A DNA stretch of 64,000 nucleotides from an uncultured Clostridia bacterium (GTDB lineage: Bacteria; Bacillota; Clostridia; UBA1212): NCBI GenBank assembly GCA_947304585.1, contig CAMZBI010000007.1, positions 1 to 64,000 on the forward strand, in the 5' to 3' direction. Positions 7,413-16,279 of the stretch are shown here, piece after piece. The notes under the pieces are model-generated. The model made no database searches, was not told where the DNA came from, and saw nothing but the letters and a program-made list of their open reading frames with translations. A program made the position numbers and the translations under genes. Position 1 is the stretch's first letter, and the number at the start of each line of letters is the position of its first letter.

Positions 7413-9179
7413 TTAATTGGACTGGCTGTTGTAAAGTTCCTTGTAGAATCCGTCTCTTGACAGAAGCTCCTGATGAGTGCCCTGCTCAACTATCCGGCCG
7501 TCTCTCATCACAACGATTATATCACAGTTTTTGATGGTTGAAAGCCTGTGTGCAACTATAAACGAAGTTCTGCCCTTCATCAGCTTCTTGAAGCCAAGCT
7601 GAACTTTGATCTCGGTCCTGGTGTCGATGGAGGATGTGGCTTCGTCGAGGATGAGCATTGGCGGCGACGTGAGCATCAGTCTTGCGATACAGATAAGCTG
7701 TTTCTGTCCGTAGGAGAGCTTGGCAAGGTCGTCTGAGACCAATGTATCGTAGCCCTTTTCCAGCTTTCTGATGAACGAGTCGGCATGGGCAAGCTTTGCT
7801 GCCTGAACGATCTCCTCATCCGTGGCGTCGGGTTTGCCGATGGCGATATTGTCCCTGACGGTGCCGTGACGGAGCCAGGTCTCCTGGAGCACCATCCCGA
7901 AGTTCCTCCTTATCGCCTTCCTCTCGATCATAGTGGATCTGATACCGTCCATATAAATGGAGCCGCTGTTCACGTCGTAAAAACGCATCAAAAGGTTTAT
8001 AAAAGTGGTCTTGCCGCAGCCCGTGGGACCGACGATTGCAACCCGAATGCCGGGCTTGACGTCAAGGCTGAAATCTCTTATAAGAGGCTTCTCCGGCAGA
8101 TAGCTGAAGCTGATATTGTCTATCTTAACGCTTCCTTCGGAACCAAAGTTTTTTTCAGCGCCCTCAAGTTCTTTTTCATCCTCTTCGTCAATGACCTCGA
8201 AGACTCTTCCTGCCCCCGCCAATGCCCCCTGGAATTCCGCAAAAACGCCGGATATCTCGTTAAAAGGCATTGTAAATTTCGAAGCGTAGGCAAGGAAACT
8301 GGAGAGGAGTCCTATTGTGAGGCCTCCCGGGAGATTCCCGTTGTTTATGACCGTTATCGCGCCGACAACGCCAACCGCCGCGTAAATGATACCGTTTATC
8401 AGCCTTGTGGTGGGGTAAACCGTGGAGGAGAAGAACACGGCCGCATTTGAGGCTTTTCTCAGGTTTTCGCCCTTCTCCGAAAGCTTCTTTCTGTAGACGT
8501 TTTCGATTGAAAAAGACCTGAGGACAGTTATGCCTGAAATGGCTTCATCCGCAACAGCCGAAAGGTCGCCGCCTATCTCGCTCTGCTTCTTGAAATACTT
8601 GTGGATGCTCCGGGCGATGAAATTGGCCACGAGAAGAGTTATCGGAGACGCGAAAAGAACTATCAGTGTGATCTTAAAGTCCAGCATGAACATAAACACC
8701 AGGGTGGCGATTATGGTGACAATGCCGGAAAAGGCCTGGGCAAAGCTGAGAATAAGGCCGTCCGAGACCTGGTCGATATCGTTTATAAGCCTTGCGGTCA
8801 TGTCCCCGGGTCTGTGCTTGTCGATGTAGGAGACGGGCACTTTCTGGAGTTTGGCAAACAGTTTGTTTCTGAGGGTCCTGACGGTCTTGAAGGCCACCTT
8901 GTCAAGGATCAGTTTGACGATATAGTTAAACGCCGCGGATATCACAACGCAGGCCGAAATTACGATGCAGCAGTTTCTGATGCCGGCTGTATCCACGTTG
9001 CCCTTGCCAACCATTAGGTCCACCGCCTGACCGATGACCACGTTCACGTAAAGTGAGAGTACCACGGATATGCCGAGGAGCACAAGGGATAGTATCAGTC
9101 TGAAAAGATCTCCCCTGAGAAGGTTAAGAAGCTTTCTTAAAGTATTGCTTCCGGCTGCGGAACGTTCTTTTTTCTTCAT
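7413..9179 (-). CDS. ABC exporter half-transporter, catalytic-site subunit
   Basis: A 588-residue type IV ABC exporter half: membrane domain to about residue 320 with six helices, then an ATPase domain with Walker A VGPTGCGKTT (383-392), a degenerate signature LSYGQ (488-492), Walker B with the catalytic glutamate LDEATS (E513) and the switch histidine AHRLST (H544). The partner encoded immediately upstream has the opposite pattern, so the heterodimer would have one competent ATP site made of this Walker A/B/H-loop and the partner's LSGGQ. The start codon overlaps the partner's stop by four bases. Heterodimeric exporters of this type carry drugs, lipids or peptides; the cargo here is unknown. 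Confidence 0.92.
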   Translation of the reverse strand: MKKKERSAAGSNTLRKLLNLLRGDLFRLILSLVLLGISVVLSLYVNVVIGQAVDLMVGKGNVDTAGIRNCCIVISACVVISAAFNYIVKLILDKVAFKTVRTLRNKLFAKLQKVPVSYIDKHRPGDMTARLINDIDQVSDGLILSFAQAFSGIVTIIATLVFMFMLDFKITLIVLFASPITLLVANFIARSIHKYFKKQSEIGGDLSAVADEAISGITVLRSFSIENVYRKKLSEKGENLRKASNAAVFFSSTVYPTTRLINGIIYAAVGVVGAITVINNGNLPGGLTIGLLSSFLAYASKFTMPFNEISGVFAEFQGALAGAGRVFEVIDEEDEKELEGAEKNFGSEGSVKIDNISFSYLPEKPLIRDFSLDVKPGIRVAIVGPTGCGKTTFINLLMRFYDVNSGSIYMDGIRSTMIERKAIRRNFGMVLQETWLRHGTVRDNIAIGKPDATDEEIVQAAKLAHADSFIRKLEKGYDTLVSDDLAKLSYGQKQLICIARLMLTSPPMLILDEATSSIDTRTEIKVQLGFKKLMKGRTSFIVAHRLSTIKNCDIIVVMRDGRIVEQGTHQELLSRDGFYKELYNSQSN

Positions 9180-10915
9180 GATTCCGCCTCCTCAAGGTCC
9201 CCTGTCTGGGAGAGATATATCTCTTTATAAGTGTCGCAGGATTCCAGAAGTTCCTCGTGGGTGCCTGATCCTTTAACGCATCCGTCTTCAAGAACGATGA
9301 TCCGATCGCAGAGAAGCACTGCGGAGATCCTCTGGGAAACTATGACTTTTGTCTTTGAATTGGTGCCTTGGCCCGTGACGTATCTTCTGATCTTTGACTC
9401 GGTCACATAGTCAAGGGCGCTGGTGGCGTCGTCAAGTACAAGAATGTCCGCCAATCTCACAAAGGCTCTTGCAAGAGCGAGCCTCTGCTTCTGGCCCCCT
9501 GAGAGGTTCCTGCCGCCGTATTCGACGGAGAAATTAAGTCCTCCCTCTTTATCATACACAAACTCATCGGCAACGCTTGCCTTAAGAGCCCTGTCGATCT
9601 CCTCATCGGCAGCTTCCGGATTGCCGAATTTTATATTGTCCCTTATGGTGCCGGAGAAAAGCATTGGCTTCTGCTGGACCACCGAGAACATTTTCCTCAG
9701 GGCTACGGGGTCTGCCTCTTTTACGTCTTTTCCGCCAATTAGAACGCTTCCTTCAGTGGCAGGATATATTCCCTGAAGAAGACTGAGGAGCGTGGACTTG
9801 CCGCTGCCGGTTCCGCCGATGATCCCCAGGGTCTGCCCCTCGTTCAAAGTAAAACTTATGTCCGAAAGCGCGCAGGAGCCGTTTTTATCGTAGGAGAAGG
9901 AAACGTTTTTAAACTCCACAAGCGGTGCATTGGCGTCTATCTCAAGTTCGGAACCGTTGTCAAGATGCTCCGGGCTTTCGCTGTCCAGCACTTCTTTGAT
10001 CCTTTTTGAGGAGACGTTGGCCTTGTTGAAGGCATCGATCAGAGTCGCGGTACGTTCCACCGCAAGAAGGATCTGGAAAAGATAATTGACAAGAGCAATG
10101 ATGCTTCCGTTGAGAAGCCTTCCGTCGTTTACGAAAGAAGAGCCAATGACCAGCACAAGGATGACGCAGCCGTTCACCAGCAGCGTGTTTATTGGAGTGT
10201 TAAGTGCGGCGATCCTGTCGGCCTTTACCTGATTCTCGAACAGCTCGTCGGTCTCGTTTTCAAAATGCTTCCGCTCGTCCTCCTGTATCCCAAAGGCCCT
10301 CACCGACCTTACGCCAATGATATTTTCTCTGCAGAAAGAGGTGATCCTGTCGATGCCCTGCTGGATCTTGTTGTAGAAAGGCCTTGCGAATTTTATAGTG
10401 AGGAAGAAGCCCAGGGATATGACGGGCACCAGGATTATGTAAAAGATCATGACTTTTACGTTTATGATGCCGCTCATTATAATGGCGCCAAGGACTATAA
10501 ACGGATTTCTCAGAATGAGCCTGAGGAACATGTTGAGGCCCGTCTGGGATCTGACCACGTCGGTGGTTGTCCTTGTGATGAGGGACGGAATTGAGAACCT
10601 GTCCACAGTCTCCATATCCATTGAAAGTATCTTGTCAAAGAGCGCATTTCGAAGATTCAGACCGAAGCCCATGGAAGCCCTGGCGTTGAAATACTGGGCG
10701 GAGAGAGAGAATATCCAGCCCAGCACGGCTATAAACACCAACAGAAGGCCCCGCCTGAAAACGTAGGCGGTATCCCCGGTGTTGATGCCGACGTCAATAA
10801 TGTCGGACATGATAAAAGGTACAAAAGTCTCCATCAAAGCTTCAAGAAACTTGAGAAGAGGCCCCAGCACCGCGCAGGCTCTGTATCCTTTCAGGTATCT
10901 GACAAGTCCGAACAT
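9176..10915 (-). CDS. ABC exporter half-transporter, degenerate-site subunit
   Basis: A 579-residue ABC exporter half with the membrane domain in residues 10-300 and an ATPase domain carrying Walker A GGTGSGKST (367-375) and an intact signature LSGGQ (471-475). The catalytic glutamate after Walker B is aspartate (LVLDDATS, D496) and the switch histidine is glutamine (SQR, Q528), so its own Walker site should hydrolyse ATP poorly. This is the known pattern of asymmetric heterodimers such as TM287/288. It begins three bases after the M19 dipeptidase gene and overlaps its partner, forming one operon with both. The dipeptidase neighbour hints at a peptide-related cargo, but that is only guilt by association. 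Confidence 0.92.
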   Translation of the reverse strand: MFGLVRYLKGYRACAVLGPLLKFLEALMETFVPFIMSDIIDVGINTGDTAYVFRRGLLLVFIAVLGWIFSLSAQYFNARASMGFGLNLRNALFDKILSMDMETVDRFSIPSLITRTTTDVVRSQTGLNMFLRLILRNPFIVLGAIIMSGIINVKVMIFYIILVPVISLGFFLTIKFARPFYNKIQQGIDRITSFCRENIIGVRSVRAFGIQEDERKHFENETDELFENQVKADRIAALNTPINTLLVNGCVILVLVIGSSFVNDGRLLNGSIIALVNYLFQILLAVERTATLIDAFNKANVSSKRIKEVLDSESPEHLDNGSELEIDANAPLVEFKNVSFSYDKNGSCALSDISFTLNEGQTLGIIGGTGSGKSTLLSLLQGIYPATEGSVLIGGKDVKEADPVALRKMFSVVQQKPMLFSGTIRDNIKFGNPEAADEEIDRALKASVADEFVYDKEGGLNFSVEYGGRNLSGGQKQRLALARAFVRLADILVLDDATSALDYVTESKIRRYVTGQGTNSKTKVIVSQRISAVLLCDRIIVLEDGCVKGSGTHEELLESCDTYKEIYLSQTGDLEEAES

Positions 10916-10918
10916 GAT

Positions 10919-11890
10919 TTAAAAGAATTCCTCCAGAAATCTCATAAAGTTGGCGCAGCAGAGCCCTTCAATGACCTCCCAGCTGTAATTTCCTGTCTGA
11001 TTCAGGAGTTCCACGTACTGGTCATGGATGCTTTTGTCAAAGGTAATTCCCTTTGGATAGTCATCTATACCGTCGATGTCAAAGCCAAAGCCAAGATTCT
11101 TTTCCCAGCCTTTTTTGATCGCGTAGTCGAGATGGTCAAAGAGCATCTCCGGAAGGTAGTTTTCCGGCGTTACACCGCTCCTCACAAATGGCAGGCAGGT
11201 GTTAAGACCTATAAATCCGCCTTTTTTTACTAACCCTTCGGCAATATCGTCCGGCAGGTTTCTCACGTGGTCGCATACCGTCCTGAAATTGCTGTGGGTG
11301 GCAAGGATAGGTCCTGCCGCCTCCGAAAGCACGTCCTCCATAGTCTTAAGTGATGCGTGTGAAATGTCAACGGCAATACCCAGCCTGCCGCACTCCCTGA
11401 CAAACTCTTTTCCGTAATCCGTAAGACCTCTGTCTTCATCTGAACCGGAAACTGAGCAGCCTGAAGCGATACAGTTTGAAAAGTTCCAGGTTAGAGTTAT
11501 GAAGCGAACGCCTTTTTCAAATATTTCATGAAGCTTTCCGAGATCGTCGATCATACCGGCACCTTCAAGGCCCAGCATTCCGATGCTCTCACCCTTCGAG
11601 ACCGCAGTTTTGATCTCTTTAAAATTCGAGCACCTTGAAAAATCACCTCTTGTCTTGTCAGCGTAGATCTCGCAGAGTTTCAGAACGCCGCCGTAAAGGT
11701 CAGTACTTTCAAGACCGTAATTATCGGCAAGAAGATCTCTCAGATGTCCGCTGCCGTTCTCCACAAACATTGCAAATATCTGGAGAAATCTGCGTTCGGA
11801 GGAAACGTTGTAGGTCGAGACAAGGGATCCGTATTCGCCGTATCCGATCCTGAGTATTGAGTCGTTGTGACAGTCGCAGATGTAGCTCAT
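10919..11890 (-). CDS. Membrane dipeptidase family (M19) peptidase
   Basis: Zinc-dependent dipeptidase of family M19, which cleaves dipeptides including those with a D-residue at the C-terminal side. Metal ligands are recognisable: HxD in DCHND (H8/D10), the bridging glutamate in GLEGAG, DISHAS and ATHSNFR, and a C-terminal DG-rich metal site (FDIDGIDDYP). The 323-residue length is normal. There is no signal peptide, so it should be cytoplasmic. The bases before its ATG (ACCTAACCATT) offer no Shine-Dalgarno sequence and belong to repeat island D, which is unusual. It leads a tight cluster with the two ABC exporter genes. Confidence 0.88.
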   Translation of the reverse strand: MSYICDCHNDSILRIGYGEYGSLVSTYNVSSERRFLQIFAMFVENGSGHLRDLLADNYGLESTDLYGGVLKLCEIYADKTRGDFSRCSNFKEIKTAVSKGESIGMLGLEGAGMIDDLGKLHEIFEKGVRFITLTWNFSNCIASGCSVSGSDEDRGLTDYGKEFVRECGRLGIAVDISHASLKTMEDVLSEAAGPILATHSNFRTVCDHVRNLPDDIAEGLVKKGGFIGLNTCLPFVRSGVTPENYLPEMLFDHLDYAIKKGWEKNLGFGFDIDGIDDYPKGITFDKSIHDQYVELLNQTGNYSWEVIEGLCCANFMRFLEEFF

Positions 11891-12030
11891 AATGGTTAGG
11901 TAATAGTGTTTAGTGATCAGTGATTAGTGATCAGTTGTGGTAGCGCCTTCGGCGCAATTACTTGCGGATGAGCCACAGTTGCAGCGCTTCAGCGAAATAC
12001 GCCAATCCCACTCTTCACTCTTCACTGCTA
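11891..12030. repeat. Intergenic mosaic repeat island D
   Basis: The 137 bp between the M19 gene and the topoisomerase A gene contain words such as AGTGATCAGTGATTAGTGATCAGTT and CACTCTTCACTCTTCACTG plus the palindrome GCGCC-TTC-GGCGC at 11943-11955. On the minus strand the island starts at the TAG stop of the topoisomerase gene and runs up to the M19 start codon. Confidence 0.75.
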
Positions 12031-14238
12031 ATTGTTTCCCGGTTTCACCGGACTTCCTGCAGTCGGAAGTTTCCTGACCGCCTGAACAGCCTTGGCAGGA
12101 AAACCCAGATCCTCAGGGAATGCCAACAGGTTTGCTCTTTGGCCGGGTCCGGTCTTTACGGTCTGGGTCCCGGGGTTGTTCTTTGACGTTTTAAGCGGTA
12201 TCAGAGAGGAGTCAAACCTTGCAAACTTTTCGCCTTCTGTGCCCACAACTATTTCCCGGTCTTTTTCAAGGAAGAGGCACCCGGCAAGGGGTGAAGTTCC
12301 GTTATACGCATTTTTGAGCTTTCGTCTGTAACCCTTGGTCTCGTAAAGATTGTAGGGCACCTTCAGCGCTCTGCCGTTCTCGAACAGATAGAGTATCATG
12401 CCGTCATAGGTGTCGGAGCATATGAAAGTCATTATATGCTCATCCTCCGAAAGTTCAAGCAGATTGCCCAGATATTCGCCAATGAGAGCCGCCTTGCCCT
12501 CGGGAATCTCCCAGAGTCTCAGCCTGTAGACGGCCTGTTTGTCGGATATAAAGGCAATTTCGGACTTGTTGTGGAACTCCGCCGTCTGTATGATCACGTC
12601 GTTTTCTTTGATCTTCTGCTCCGGTGCTGTGCGAAGTGCGGTGAGCGGTATTTTCTTGAAGTACCCGTCCCTTGTGAGTATCAGCCTCATATTCGAGTCG
12701 TCTATAAACTCTTCTTTTGATGGCTCCTCAAGTTCATCCTCGGAAATAATGCGGGTCTTTCTGTCGATACCGTATTTTTTGGCAATTTCTCGTAGCTGAG
12801 ACTTGATAAGCTCATTTATCTTGGCGGGCGAGACCAGGATGTCCGTCAGCCGCTGAATTTCCTCTTCGAGTTTCTCCTTCTCGGCAGTCTTGGCAAGAAT
12901 GTACTCTTTGTTTATGTTGCGGAGTTTGATGTCAGCAATGAACTCGGCCTGGATGTAGTCGATGTCAAAGCCGTCGCAGAGGTTGGGGATGACGTCCGCA
13001 TCCCGCTCGGTGTTTCTAATGATGGCAATGGCCTTGTCGATGTCGAGGAGTATCTTTTCAAGGCCGCTTAAAAGGTGAAGTCTGTCCTCTTTTTCGGAAA
13101 TATCATAAATAAGGCCCCTCTTCACGCAAGTGGTCCTGAAAACGTACCACTCGCCAAGGATGCTCCTGACGCCCATGACCCGGGGCTGAGCGTTGATGAG
13201 AACGTTGAAATTGCAGGAGAAACCGTCCTCAAGGCTCGTGGCCTGGTAAAGCCTTGCCATGAGAAGGTCCGGATCCGTGTTCTTTTTGATTTCAATTGTG
13301 ATCTTGAGACCTTCCTTGTCGGTGCTGTCCCTAAGGTCCGTGATCTCCTTAAATTTGCCCAGTTTTATCAGGTTTACGATCTGATTCACTATGTCGTCGG
13401 AAGTGGTGGTGAAGGGAATCTCGGTGATCTCGATGCTCTGGGTGGCCTTGTCGAAGGTGTATCCGGCCCTGACTTTCAGGGTGCCTCTGCCCTTCTCGAT
13501 GATCTCGTCCATCACCTTGTCGTTGTAGATCAGGATGCCTCCCGTGGGAAAATCCGGGGCTTTTATATACTGCTTCAGGTCGCAGGCGTTGTCGTCGATA
13601 AAGGCGCAGGTGGCGTCAACAACTTCCCTGAGGTTAAAGGTTGCAATGGTGGTGGACATGGCCACGGCAATGCCCTTGTTGGGGTTTACCAGGATCGACG
13701 GAAAAGTGACCGGCAGCAGGGTCGGCTCTTTTGTGGTGCCGTCGTAGTTGTCTACAAAGTCAACAGTGTCCTTGTCGATCTCGGAAAACAGTTCCTTGGA
13801 AATGGCAGCCAGCTTGACCTCTGTGTATCTCGGGGCCGCAAAGGAGTCCTTGGAATAGTGTTTTCCCATGTTGCCCTTGGACTCGATAAACGGGTGGAGA
13901 TAAGTCTCGTTGCCCCTGGTCATCCTCACCATGGTCTCGTAAATTGAGTCGTCGCTGTGGGGGTTCAGTTTCATGGTGGAGCCGACCACATTGGCGGATT
14001 TGGTGAGGCCGCCGCTGAGAAGTCCCATCTTGTACATTGTGTAGAGGATCTTTCGCTGGGAGGGTTTGAAGCCGTCGATCTCCGGAATGGCTCTTGAAAC
14101 TATGACGCTCATTGCGTAAGGCATATAGTTTTTGATCAGTGTCTCGGTAATGGGCTGCTCTGAAAATCGGGAGCGGGTGCTTTCGCCGAAGAGATCCGGT
14201 TTTTCCTTCTGTGGTTTCTTTTTCGCCAATCTCTTCAC
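12028..14238 (-). CDS. Non-canonical type IIA topoisomerase, subunit A
   Basis: The cleavage-religation subunit of a type IIA DNA topoisomerase. The N-terminal winged-helix core has KPSQRKIL (58-65, the QRR-like motif) and the catalytic tyrosine in APRYTEV (Y138); a coiled coil lies near residues 440-480; and a C-terminal DNA-wrapping domain (about 500-720) follows, without a clear GyrA box. At 736 residues it is shorter than GyrA. It follows subunit B by four bases. Sequence features differ from the standard Bacillota GyrA and ParC, and this pair resembles the second, divergent topoisomerase set carried by many Clostridia. The first codon may be GTG (used here) or the TTG nine bases later, which has the better-spaced AGGGGG. 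Whether it relaxes, decatenates or supercoils is not evident. Confidence 0.85.
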   Translation of the reverse strand: MKRLAKKKPQKEKPDLFGESTRSRFSEQPITETLIKNYMPYAMSVIVSRAIPEIDGFKPSQRKILYTMYKMGLLSGGLTKSANVVGSTMKLNPHSDDSIYETMVRMTRGNETYLHPFIESKGNMGKHYSKDSFAAPRYTEVKLAAISKELFSEIDKDTVDFVDNYDGTTKEPTLLPVTFPSILVNPNKGIAVAMSTTIATFNLREVVDATCAFIDDNACDLKQYIKAPDFPTGGILIYNDKVMDEIIEKGRGTLKVRAGYTFDKATQSIEITEIPFTTTSDDIVNQIVNLIKLGKFKEITDLRDSTDKEGLKITIEIKKNTDPDLLMARLYQATSLEDGFSCNFNVLINAQPRVMGVRSILGEWYVFRTTCVKRGLIYDISEKEDRLHLLSGLEKILLDIDKAIAIIRNTERDADVIPNLCDGFDIDYIQAEFIADIKLRNINKEYILAKTAEKEKLEEEIQRLTDILVSPAKINELIKSQLREIAKKYGIDRKTRIISEDELEEPSKEEFIDDSNMRLILTRDGYFKKIPLTALRTAPEQKIKENDVIIQTAEFHNKSEIAFISDKQAVYRLRLWEIPEGKAALIGEYLGNLLELSEDEHIMTFICSDTYDGMILYLFENGRALKVPYNLYETKGYRRKLKNAYNGTSPLAGCLFLEKDREIVVGTEGEKFARFDSSLIPLKTSKNNPGTQTVKTGPGQRANLLAFPEDLGFPAKAVQAVRKLPTAGSPVKPGNN

Positions 14239-14242
14239 CCCC

Positions 14243-16225
14243 TCACACTATGTCAAGGTCATCCATGTAAAGATGGCCGAATTCTTCAATGTAATCTTTC
14301 CGGGCCTGGTCGTTATTGCCTAAAAGTACGTCAAAATAATATGCGGCCCTCTCCGCGTCCTCCGGCATGACTTTTATAAGGCGCCTGGTCAGGGGGTTCA
14401 TGGTGGTCTCCCACATCATCTCAGGCTCGTTTTCACCGAGACCTTTGGACCTTAAGATCGTGTATTTTCCGGAAATATTTGCCAATATCTTGCTCTTTTC
14501 CTGCTCGTCAAAGGCGAAATAGGATTTGCCGCCGCTTACGATCTCAAAGAGCGGGGATTCGGCGATGAACACTTTGCCCTCTTTTATAAGCGTAGGGCAG
14601 AGCCTGTAAAACATGGTGAGGACCAGGGTCCTGATCTGGTAACCGTCAAAGTCCGCATCCGTACAGATAATGATCTTGTTCCAGCGTAGAGCATTAAGGT
14701 CAAAGAGGGACGCCTTCTTGCTCTTCTTGGTCTCGATCTCTATGCCGCAGCCAAGAACACGGATCAAGTCCATGATTATCTGGTCCGAGAACACACGGTC
14801 AACGCTCCACTTGAGGCAGTTTAGGATCTTTCCTCTTAATGGCATAACAGCCTGAAACTCGGAGTCCCTGCCAAGCTTGACGGAACCCAAAGCGGAGTCG
14901 CCCTCAACTATATACAGTTCTCTTCTGGTCACGTCCTTTGAGTCGCAGTCCACAAATTTCTTGACCCTTGTGGCAATGTCGGTGCCGCCGGTGAGCTGCT
15001 TTTTGGTGTTGATCCTCTCTCTTTCGGCGGACTCCCGGCTTCTCTTGTTTATCAGTATCTGATTGACGATCAGGTCGGCGTACTGCTTGTTCTCGATAAA
15101 ATACACCTCAAGAGACCGCTTGATGAAGTCGGTCATGGCCTGGGCGATAAAGGGATTGGTGATTGCCTTTTTGGTCTGGTGCTGGTAGCTGGTCTTGGTG
15201 GAAGCGGTATTGGTGACGCAGAGGAGACAGTCCTGGATGTCCTGGAAAGTGATCTTCTGCTCGTTTTTAGTGTATTTGTTGATGCTTCTGATGTATTTAT
15301 CGATTTCAAAAACGAAAGCTGTCCTCACCGCCTTGTCCGGTGCGCCGCCGTTCTCAAGAAAACTGGAGTTGTGGTAATACTCAAGGAGCGAGACGGTGTT
15401 GCTGAAGCAGAATGCAAACTCGATCTTAAGCTTGTATTCCGGAGCGTCGGCCCGGTCCCGCCCTCTGGTCTCGGTGGTGTAGTTTACGACGGGTGTAAAA
15501 CCCTTCTCGCCAACTGTCTCCTTAATGTAGTCGACAACGCCGTTTTCGTAAAAGAATGTAAAATTCTCCCCCGACTCCTCGTCAAAAAGTTTAAAAGTGA
15601 CGCCGGAATTGACAACGGCCTGTCTTTTCAGGAGCGAGATGTAGAACTCAAGGGGAATGTTTATATCGTTGAAAACTTCAAGATCCGGCAGCCAGCGCTG
15701 GTCAGTGCCCGTCTCATTTCCGCTGTAGGGTTCTTTTTTAAGGCCTCCAATGTTTTCGCCCTTTTCGAAATGCAGGGTGTATCTGAAGCCGCCTCTTAAA
15801 ACTTCAACGTCCATGAACTCCGAGGAGTACTGGGTGGCGCAGCAGCCCAGGCCGTTAAGGCCCAGAGAATATTCGTAGTTTCCGGGATTTGTATTGTTCT
15901 CGTATTTTCCGCCGGCGTAGAGCTCGCAGTAGACCAGTTCCCAGTTAAAACGGCCCTCTTTTTCGTTGAAATCAAGGGGACAGCCTCTCCCGTGGTCTTT
16001 GACTCTTATTGATTTGTCTTTGTATCTGGTGACTTCGATAACGTCGCCAAAACCTTCCCTCGCCTCGTCGATGGAATTGGCAAGTATCTCCACAAGGGTG
16101 TGGGAGCATCCCTCAAGACCGTCTGAGCCAAGGATAGATGCGGGGCTGAATCGGACACGTTCGGCGCCTTTCAGTGATTTTATACTGTCGTTATTGTAGG
16201 AATCCGTCTTTTGCATTTCAGTCAT
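14243..16225 (-). CDS. Non-canonical type IIA topoisomerase, subunit B
   Basis: The ATPase/TOPRIM subunit paired with the downstream A subunit. The GHKL ATPase domain shows NSIDE (about residue 51), DHGRGCP and the ATP-lid region GLNGLG; the transducer domain follows; the TOPRIM domain has the metal-binding EGDSALG (about 430) and DADFDG (about 552). Canonical GyrB/ParE have VDNSIDEA and DGRGIP at these positions, so this protein is clearly diverged, but all catalytic residues are kept. Length (660) is that of a short GyrB/ParE. An LCP-like protein gene lies 54 bases upstream on the same strand. The A and B genes are separated by only four bases. Confidence 0.87.
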   Translation of the reverse strand: MTEMQKTDSYNNDSIKSLKGAERVRFSPASILGSDGLEGCSHTLVEILANSIDEAREGFGDVIEVTRYKDKSIRVKDHGRGCPLDFNEKEGRFNWELVYCELYAGGKYENNTNPGNYEYSLGLNGLGCCATQYSSEFMDVEVLRGGFRYTLHFEKGENIGGLKKEPYSGNETGTDQRWLPDLEVFNDINIPLEFYISLLKRQAVVNSGVTFKLFDEESGENFTFFYENGVVDYIKETVGEKGFTPVVNYTTETRGRDRADAPEYKLKIEFAFCFSNTVSLLEYYHNSSFLENGGAPDKAVRTAFVFEIDKYIRSINKYTKNEQKITFQDIQDCLLCVTNTASTKTSYQHQTKKAITNPFIAQAMTDFIKRSLEVYFIENKQYADLIVNQILINKRSRESAERERINTKKQLTGGTDIATRVKKFVDCDSKDVTRRELYIVEGDSALGSVKLGRDSEFQAVMPLRGKILNCLKWSVDRVFSDQIIMDLIRVLGCGIEIETKKSKKASLFDLNALRWNKIIICTDADFDGYQIRTLVLTMFYRLCPTLIKEGKVFIAESPLFEIVSGGKSYFAFDEQEKSKILANISGKYTILRSKGLGENEPEMMWETTMNPLTRRLIKVMPEDAERAAYYFDVLLGNNDQARKDYIEEFGHLYMDDLDIV

Positions 16226-16279
16226 TATAAGACAAAAGCCTGAAGACCAGGCGTTTTGCTTCTTGTAAATATACTTACG

